From the NCBI GenBank assembly GCA_039519185.1, contig CM076848.1, positions 122,216,989 through 122,280,988 of the forward strand: a stretch of DNA of 64,000 nucleotides, read 5' to 3'. Both the position numbers and the translations under genes were made by a program. The notes under the pieces were generated by a model. It was not told where the DNA came from and did not search any database. It saw only the letters and a program-made list of their open reading frames with translations. Below are positions 57,862 to 64,000 of this stretch, one piece after another. This DNA is from Astragalus membranaceus. Lineage: Eukaryota; Streptophyta; Magnoliopsida; Fabales; Fabaceae. The stretch's first letter is position 1, and each line of letters begins with the position of its first letter.

Positions 57862-58998
57862 TCAAGTAGAAAATTTTGGTACCCAATTCTCTTTGGGTCC
57901 TTTGGGGTTAGTCATCAAGGGGTTTGTTTTCACAATCCACCTTGGTTTCTCACAAGCAGGTATAAGGGTACCAAGCTCACATAATTTACGGATAGGGCAT
58001 CTAGGTGAGCTATGGTTCCCTTTTTGACAATAGGTGCATGAGAAAACAGTAGGTGTATAACTTGAAGTAGCAGCTACAAAAGTTATTTTGTTGTTCAAAA
58101 CAGAGGAGGTGGAATTACCTTTGTACCCAATACCTCTCCTATCAACATATTCATGTTGGGAGTGAAGTAGCTTGGTCAAGGTCTTTTCACCAACCTCAAA
58201 CTTTTTCAAAGATTCTTTCAAAAATTCATTTTCAACCTTGACTTTTTCAAAATTTTGTTTAAGCTCAAGAAATTCAAGGTTGAAAGGTTTTGTTTTATGT
58301 AGCTCATTCTTCAATTTAACTACCTCATTTTCAAGAGTCTCAATTTGGGTGAGCATGCTTTTGTTACTCTTTGCCAATTTCTTAGATTTTAACAAAAGAG
58401 TTTCATGTTCAAAATAAAGAGCATCAAAAGCCTCACTCAAGTCGTGACTACTATACACATCATCAAAATCATCATGTATAATTGAATCAGAAAAACTAGG
58501 GTTATTAAGGCTTACCTCGGAAGTGTCATTTGCCATAAAACAGATATCATTTGCAACCTCCTCAGATTCACTATTAGTGTCAGAATTGTCCCATTTAGCC
58601 TCCATTTGGCTTGTACCGTGTGTGGCTTCCAAGAACTCCCAAATCTCTTTTGCTGTCTGACAACCTTTTACTTTTCCATATTCTTCTTCACATAGAGATA
58701 CGTGAAGAACGTTCATTGCTCTGGCGTTTTGAGAAATCTTATCCAACTCTGACTTTCTCAGCTCTTTCAGGTCAATGGTGTAGATATCCTCAACTGGCAC
58801 TTCTTCTACTTTGCCGGTAGCTTTACTTTTGATTTTCATTGGGATCAGTGGTCCATCTGCAATGATCCTCCATAAGGTGAAATCTATAGCCTGCACATGA
58901 CATTTCATTCGACTACTCCAATAGTCATAGTTAGTCCCATCAAACAGGGGTGGCCTAGATAAAGACATCCCCTCTTTCAAAAAAGAACCCATAATCAC
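57862..58998 (-). CDS. Copia-type Gag protein of the nested element
   Basis: An intact 378-aa frame, the only one in the element's interior, starting about 55 bases after the primer-binding site. The N-terminus has the copia gag signature (RPPLFDGTNYDYWSSRMKCH), then an UBN2-like core (AKEIWEFLEATHGTSQ). A central acidic and coiled-coil region follows (about residues 130-290, many Glu/Lys/Leu), then a C-terminal CCHC zinc knuckle (CTYCQKGNHSSPRC) and a basic tail. It would form virus-like particles and bind the RNA; enzymes must come from another copia element. An alternative start is the second Met at codon 3. The intact frame suggests purifying selection or recent insertion. Confidence 0.88.
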   Translation of the reverse strand: MIMGSFLKEGMSLSRPPLFDGTNYDYWSSRMKCHVQAIDFTLWRIIADGPLIPMKIKSKATGKVEEVPVEDIYTIDLKELRKSELDKISQNARAMNVLHVSLCEEEYGKVKGCQTAKEIWEFLEATHGTSQMEAKWDNSDTNSESEEVANDICFMANDTSEVSLNNPSFSDSIIHDDFDDVYSSHDLSEAFDALYFEHETLLLKSKKLAKSNKSMLTQIETLENEVVKLKNELHKTKPFNLEFLELKQNFEKVKVENEFLKESLKKFEVGEKTLTKLLHSQHEYVDRRGIGYKGNSTSSVLNNKITFVAATSSYTPTVFSCTYCQKGNHSSPRCPIRKLCELGTLIPACEKPRWIVKTNPLMTNPKGPKENWVPKFST

Positions 58999-60056
58999 AG
59001 ATAGATAAATAAAATTTAAATTGCGAGATGTAAAGCTCTATATGCAATTCCTAGCTCTTGATACCACTTGTTAGACTTAGAGTATAACCTTAGAGGGGGG
59101 GGTGAATAAGGTTATGTGTAAATCTTGGATTCTTTTCGAAAAGAAATGATAAGTTTGTTTAAATCAAATGCAGAAAAAGAGATTTGAACTTATCAGATAT
59201 ATGCAAGTAGGCAGATTAGGCACAATGAGATATTATTCTATATTCAATATTTACAATAAGGTTGTTTTATAAGAAATGTAATGATATTGAATATAGCAGA
59301 TCTACAGTAGTGATAGAGAAGATGATAGATAAACAGATCTGTAGTACAGCGAGTATAACTATAACCAGATTAACAGATTCAGATCAGAGTAGGGATATAG
59401 TTATACAACCAGTTTAACAGATTCAGATCAGAGTAGTGATATTATAAACAGATATAAACAGTAAATAAAGTAAAGAGAGAGGGATAGAGATACACCAGGA
59501 ATTTTACGAGGTTCGGGATAAAAGCCCTACGTCCTCGGCCTCCGGCTTTGCAACCTTTGGACTTTGCTGAAAACCACTATATGAAGAACCAATGTTTTAC
59601 AAACAATCAACTTCAAATAGCAAATCTCAATTCCCCTGAATTGAGAACCCGAGCTCCCCGCTAAGGATTTCAACCGCTTCAATCTCCTGATTGAACGACC
59701 CAAGAGCACCTCCCAGGATTTCAATACCACTTCAATCTTCCCTGATTGAACGACCCAAGATCACCTCCTAGGATTTCAAACCAACTCAATCTCCTGATTG
59801 AGAGACCCAAGAACAAATCCCAGGATTTCAGAGTGACCCCCACAATAGTAGATTACAATATAGAAGCTATGATCTAATCACCTCAGATAATATGACAATA
59901 TAATAGCTGTGAGAGATGAGTGACTAGATCTATAAAAATGATATGAAAGTGATAGCTCTATTTTTCTCTTTCTCAGATCTAGAAAATGTACGTGAGAAGT
60001 AGAGAAGATGTGATTTGTGGTGTGGATGAGTAAGTTGAAAAGTGTTTCACACCTGC

Positions 60057-60066
60057 CTATTTATAG
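60057..60066 (-). promoter_or_regulatory. TATA box of the copia 5' LTR
   Basis: CTATAAATAG on the minus strand within the palindromic GCCTATAAATAGGC. It lies about 840 bases from the LTR start, just downstream of the ATCGAT array, and is missing from the other LTR. Confidence 0.75.
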
Positions 60067-60099
60067 GCGTAGGATTTTGAAAAAAACATTTAATGAAAT

Positions 60100-60545
60100 G
60101 ATGAATCGATTGTTTGATGAAGTTAAAATGTTGATGAATCGATTCTTATCATTTTAGAAGACATAAGAATCGATTATATGGCTAGTTAAAAAATTGAGGA
60201 ATCGATTCTTTATATATGGAAAACATAGGAATCGATTGTTTGTTTCTTTGGAAATAGGTGGGAATCGATTTTCAGGACATCCTGAATAAGGTAGGAATCG
60301 ATTCTTACTTTGTTTAAAATGAGGAGGAATCGATTCATAGCCTATATGATTGCTTGAAAATCGATTTCATAGTCTTTTGAAATAGAAGGAAATCGATTCT
60401 TACCTTTGGCTTATGTATATGCATGAATCGATTACATACTTCAAACATAGGGCAAGGAAATCGATTCTTGGCCTATAGGTGAGCCTAAAATCGATTTCAT
60501 AGCCTATATAAATTATATAAATCGATTTCATAGCCATTGGAACAA
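60100..60545. repeat. ATCGAT array in the copia LTR
   Basis: About 14 copies of the palindrome ATCGAT, mostly as GAATCGATTC or AAATCGATTTC, in about 440 bp (spacing mostly 20-45 bp). The sequences between them are unrelated, so it is a recurring site, not a simple tandem repeat. The other LTR has the same array at 56255-56675. Confidence 0.85.
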
Positions 60546-61854
60546 AATAGAAAATGATTTTTGATTTCCACAAAATCGTTTTTAGGTTTAGGTGCCACCT
60601 TATGCATGGATGCAAAAATATATTTCAAAACCCTAATTTTGTTGCATCATGCATGTTTTCTAAACTCATCTCTCAGCTACTAAAATGTCATATACCTTAA
60701 GTGATAGGACCTTACATTGTGTCCTAAAGAAAGCGGATAAACAATTTGGTCTTCATCTTCAAAGGTGGCTTCTTCTCCAAGCTGCTCCACTTTAATGCTT
60801 CCTGCTTTTTGCTTTATGTCCTGTACTTAATTCAACTTGAACCATTAGTAGATAAGGTGTAATTTGTTATCATACAAAACAACGAGTGTTTGTCCTTGGT
60901 TCAACAAATGCAACCCGGTGAGCACCACTATATTTTATTTAAATTAATTTAACTTTAATAGTTAGGTGTATTTTCTTATTTTATCTAATTCAATATGTTT
61001 TTTTGTAGATGAATGGTGGAGATATTATGGGGGTAGTGCCCCAATTTTGCAAAAGTTAGCAATGCGACTTCTTAGTCAAATTTCTTCTTCTTCTTCTGGG
61101 TGTGAAAGAAATTGGAGCGTCGCATCCATACGAAGAGGAGAAACAGGCTTGAACACCAAAGACTGAATGATCTTGTTTATGTTGCTTATAACTTGCGTTT
61201 GAAGAATAGGTGTATATCCAAAAGGACAAGTTATGATCCCATTGATTATGAATCCATTGACGACATTGACTTTTGGGTGGTTGAAGAAGAAGAGCCCCCC
61301 TGAACTTGATATTGATGAGATTGAAAATGCTCTTTATAATGCTAATGCAAGGCCGGTTGATGATATATTGCCAAATAATGGAGGTAATATATAGTAACAT
61401 TGAATATGTGTTTGTATATAAGTTATAATTATTAATTATAGACCCAACAATTTATTTTGTCTTTGTTATGTAACTAGGTGATGAATAAGTAGGCACTACG
61501 GCGTTTCCACTTGATGATGGTGGAAGTGGAACTAATGATGGTGGAACTTATGAAGATCATGATGCGAATCCCAACATATTTGAATTTGATGGACGCAACC
61601 TCAATGAATTTTATGAGTAGTTGTTAATGGATAAATATTGTATTGACTTGGATATGTTGTTGTATTATTAATTATTATGAGTATTATGGTTTTTTATTAA
61701 TTTTTATCCTATATATATTTAATAAAAATATTAAATAATATATTTAATTAATTCCGGTTGAACCCCCGATTCAACCGGTTGAACCCAAGAACTCCTGAAC
61801 CGCTACCTCTTCCGGTTCAATGTCCGATCCGGTTTTGATTACCTTGGTATAGTT

Positions 61855-61932
61855 AACAAAGGTCCAAACTAAAAAAACTATATTTTACACAAAGCATATT
61901 TACCCGACTTGATGCACGGGTATTAGCGCTAG
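61855..61932 (+). mobile_element. Helitron 3' end
   Basis: A hairpin remnant ACCCG...CACGGGT (61902-61921), then ATTAGCG, CTAG (61929-61932) and host T. It matches the 3'-end style of the Helitron at 49788-49817. The large hAT inserted 75 bases from this end, so the Helitron body should lie left of 52766; its 5' end is not identified. Confidence 0.65.
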
Positions 61933-62923
61933 TTTATTTAATTTATAAACAAACAAGATTCTCTGATGAGATTAGAGGGGGAGTTTGATTATGGAAGTGT
62001 ACGGTTTTGGAATTGTGCAAGGAGGTGAGTTTGTTTTGTAAATCAGCTAAAACCAGAAAAGCAAAACCAACCTTTTTATGGTTTGCACAACAAAACCGGT
62101 TTTTAACGGTTTAGAGTTCATGAAATTGGTTCAGAAATGAAAACCGGTTTTAAATCGGTTCAAAACCAAACCTGATCCAAATTTTAGTAAAAACCAGTTT
62201 ATTTACGAAAACGGTTTGAAAACCGAACCAAATCATATATTTGGACCAGTTTGGTGCAGTTCTTGCACCATGCACACCCATAGATCCACCGGTTCCTAGT
62301 TGACAGCCACAAAATACATAATTGCTCCACACACTACATTATCCATCTTATCCAAGTTGCATGGAAACAAAACTTGCCCACAACAACTTTGAGGTAGTCC
62401 CAATTCACTTAACTCTTATTAGCTAATTTATCTTCTTTTCGTTAATTTATGCAAATAGAGCCTATTATTTAATTCAAAGGAAAGGAGTTCGAACTATTTT
62501 CGTCGGCAAAAAGCCAAAGAGATCCATAACATTTCCTTGAGTTTTATAATTAAAAAGAGAACTATCCTATATTTTCGGTGCTTAGTAAATGAGTCTATCC
62601 GTCATATTCTATTTCACTTCTATTCTTTCTTAACATTTATGATGGTTAGGTAATTGTGAAGTACTGTAATAAATGATGTGCACCAATATTTTTTTATAAG
62701 CAAAAATTATATTAAAAATAATTTGCACCAATATATTTTTTTTTATAAGCAAAAATTATATTAAAAGGGATGCAAGTGGACATCCAAACCAATACAAATA
62801 CAAGGGGTATCATTAAAGCCTCATTGGGTCAAAACCCTATGAGAAAAAGACCCAAAAAGGAAAACGAGTACACCAGGAAGAATGTGACAAAAAGCCAGTT
62901 ACTCCAAATCTATGCAAATAAGA
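61933..62923. other. Intergenic DNA, probable hAT remnant, no gene
   Basis: 61985-62283 is rich in AAACCGGTTT and CGGTTTGAAAACC phrases and ends in GTGCACGGTGC-like inverted sequence (CTTGCACCATGCACACCCA), typical of an old non-coding hAT-type element; its left end is unclear. A segment of about 38 bp (ATAAGCAAAAATTATATTAAAA) is duplicated at 62694-62722 and 62740-62766. The rest is AT-rich with nothing recognisable. Confidence 0.45.
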
Positions 62924-63161
62924 GGATTACCCAGTGGCGGACCCAGGACCCCGGGGTCAGGGGTGTCAAATTTTTTAAAGCCAGTGTCAAATGGGTGCAA
63001 AACTTGGTCTACTAGTGCAATTTAAAATTTTCAGGGGGTTCAAAATTAAAATTTCAAGAGATTTAGGCTATTTATATAAGGTGGTAAGTGTAAATTTTTT
63101 TTTTCCAAGGAGTTCAACTGAATCCCCTCACTATAAAGGCAGGTCCGCCACTGGGATTACC
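62924..63161. mobile_element. hAT-type MITE with 8-bp duplication
   Basis: 222 bp (62932-63153). Its ends are CAGTGGCGGACCCAGG and, inverted, CAGTGGCGGACCTGCC. The exact duplication GGATTACC lies at 62924-62931 and 63154-63161. CAGTGGCGG termini and an 8-bp duplication define a hAT-derived MITE. No coding. Confidence 0.9.
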
Positions 63162-64000
63162 CCACCAATCAGAGATCTTAAAATAAGAATTGTGACATTC
63201 TATACTTACGAACCAAGTCCATGTTATAGACTTAACATGGTTAACACTTGCGAACCAAAAACTTGACATATGAAGACAATATAATTCCGATGTAACCAAA
63301 TTCACCAAGTGACAGCTATTTAAATTAAATACTTCGGCCTACACGCCTTTTTCGATTTGCACCAATATGGTTTCATATCAATACTGTCACATTTGCTCTT
63401 CAGTCAATCATTCGAACACAATTCTTTTGTTTCGATTCTTTATATTTATGTTTCAAAATTAGTATAAGTAAAAAAGATTATTTGACAGTGATTAAGAAAA
63501 TTAATCAAGAGTATAAAATCAGGCTTTATATATTGACACATCAGTCGTCTAGCCTTCGTCTTGTATAATATTGTAAAGCGCCAGTAAACACTACAGAAGT
63601 AGGATCAAATAACTAATTTCCACTTATAAGTAACATTAGTATTATCCAAAATGCTTCTTTTAGTCTTGTCCACTTTTAAGTAAATCACAAATGTTATTAG
63701 AATGATATACTGTCAAGTGTTAAATTTTTTCTTTTTTGCTTTTTAATAATTTTCATATGACAATGATGTCAATAGAGAGAATCCTTTCACATGTGACATT
63801 TACATTATCATCAATTCTAATTTCATACGTAAATTATTTTAATTTAGATTCCGAGACTATATATAAGAAGATTGCAGAAAGAAAATAGACAGAAGTCTGT
63901 TAATAACAAGGATAATATTCAATTTAAATAAGAATTATTTTGATCACATGACAACATGGAATAATTTTGAAAACACAAATAAGCATAATGAATGCTTGAA
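63162..64000. other. AT-rich intergenic DNA, nothing recognised
   Basis: No gene, terminal repeat, target duplication or tandem repeat that I can support. Confidence 0.5.

Larger units (their letters stand above)
59069..60906 (-). repeat. Copia 5' LTR (element orientation), full length
   Basis: 1838 bp. Read on the minus strand from 60906: U3 with an array of ATCGAT sites (60545-60100), then the TATA box (60066-60057), then a presumed R-U5 that ends at the primer-binding site. Confidence 0.92.
55422..60911 (-). mobile_element. Gag-only copia-like retrotransposon (TR-GAG type)
   Basis: The element is 55427-60906 with target duplication AATGC (55422-55426 and 60907-60911). The LTRs are 55427-57057 (1631 bp) and 59069-60906 (1838 bp), TGTTAGAC...GGTTCAACA on the + strand. 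On the minus strand the primer-binding site TGGTATCAAGAGC (59054-59066) lies 2 bases from the 5' LTR, and the polypurine tract AAAAAGGGGGAG (57060-57071) near the 3' LTR. The 2011-bp interior has one ORF, a gag; protease, integrase, RT and RNase H are absent. The left LTR lacks 208 bp present in the right one. Inserted in the hAT transposase. Confidence 0.93.
53315..61620 (+). pseudogene. hAT transposase pseudogene (BED finger, DUF659, hATC)
   Basis: Exon 1 is 53315-53332 (MSSTPH) with donor GTAAGT; exon 2 starts at 53642. Exon 2 encodes a BED-type zinc finger (TCLYCSNTYKGGGINRMKQH), then, after a one-base frame change near 54225, a DUF659/RNase H-like segment (MADGWSDQKQRTLINFL; VTDNAANY; CAAHCLNLLLKDI). 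The coding sequence is cut at 55426 by the copia element and resumes at 60912-60917. An intron follows (60918-61008), then exon 3 with the hATC dimerisation motif (SSSSGCERNWS; RRNRLEHQRLNDLVYVAYNL). Further defects: a deletion/frame change near 61110, a one-base shift near 61298 and a stop at 61486 in the last exon. The ancestral stop is TAG at 61618-61620. Without the insertion it would be about 700 aa, normal for the family. It is not functional. Confidence 0.9.
52766..61854 (+). mobile_element. hAT transposon with an inactivated transposase and a nested copia element
   Basis: The element is 52774-61846 (9073 bp; about 3.6 kb without the copia insertion). The terminal inverted repeats are CAAGGTAATCAAAACCGG and CCGGTTTTGATTACCTTG, an exact 18-bp match. 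The 8-bp target duplication GTATAGTT lies at 52766-52773 and 61847-61854. The subterminal regions are rich in CCGGTT/AACCGG. It carries a broken BED-DUF659-hATC transposase gene (53315-61620), split by a copia element at 55427. Confidence 0.94.

Noticed and set aside
60100..60545. ATCGAT array as a CRISPR-like repeat
   Set aside because: Repeat core is only 6-11 bp, spacers vary in length, the host is a plant and the array is in an LTR duplicated with the element.

Overview
This is a nuclear chromosome window from a dicot plant, most likely a legume of the pea/clover/medic group. The host group is inferred from the repeat families (Ogre-type gypsy LTRs, small TRIMs with a CCCACATCGG box, AT-rich Helitrons), not from a diagnostic gene. 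It is AT-rich and has spliceosomal introns. Nearly all of it is transposable elements, many nested inside one another. I see no rRNA or tRNA gene, CRISPR array or bacterial-style operon.

The one clear host gene is on the + strand at 35929-45365. It has 19 coding exons (1743 nt, 580 codons plus stop) and encodes plastid-targeted imidazole glycerol phosphate synthase, the fused HisH-HisF enzyme of histidine synthesis (HISN4/HIS7 type). All catalytic residues are present, every exon phase joins, and intron 6 is a GC-AG intron. Its introns hold two TRIM elements, a LINE remnant and a Stowaway-like MITE.

Left of the gene (1-35760) is a pile of LTR retrotransposons. A minus-strand Ty3/gypsy wreck (1005-5614) carries a Mutator-like element in its LTR. 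Next come an Athila gag scrap and one LTR copy (5812-7735). An Ogre-like element without coding capacity (7851-22079) follows, its right LTR split by element A (15196-20746). A second copy of the 5812-7735 LTR is split by element B (22955-30610). The arm ends with a truncated CACTA element, a Tat-lineage fragment and Helitron-like AT-rich DNA with a SINE. Elements A and B are related: both have ~2.6-kb LTRs, no gag or pol, an intact primer-binding site, polypurine tract and 5-bp target duplication, and a similar leader.

Right of the gene (45366-64000) are DNA transposons with exact boundaries: a long-TIR Mutator-like element (46860-48037, 9-bp duplication), a Helitron (about 48070-49817), a non-autonomous hAT (49908-50723, 8-bp duplication), a large broken hAT (52774-61846, 8-bp duplication) and a hAT MITE (62932-63153, 8-bp duplication). 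The large hAT contains a gag-only copia element (55427-60906, 5-bp duplication).

The most interesting signals are four: the coding-free A/B clade with its shared leader; the copia LTR with a dense ATCGAT array upstream of a TATA box that one LTR has lost; the palindromic, mosaic Ogre junction; and the near-identical LTRs of element B, which imply a very recent insertion. Coordinates were read by eye, so boundaries supported by target duplications are firm and the others approximate.
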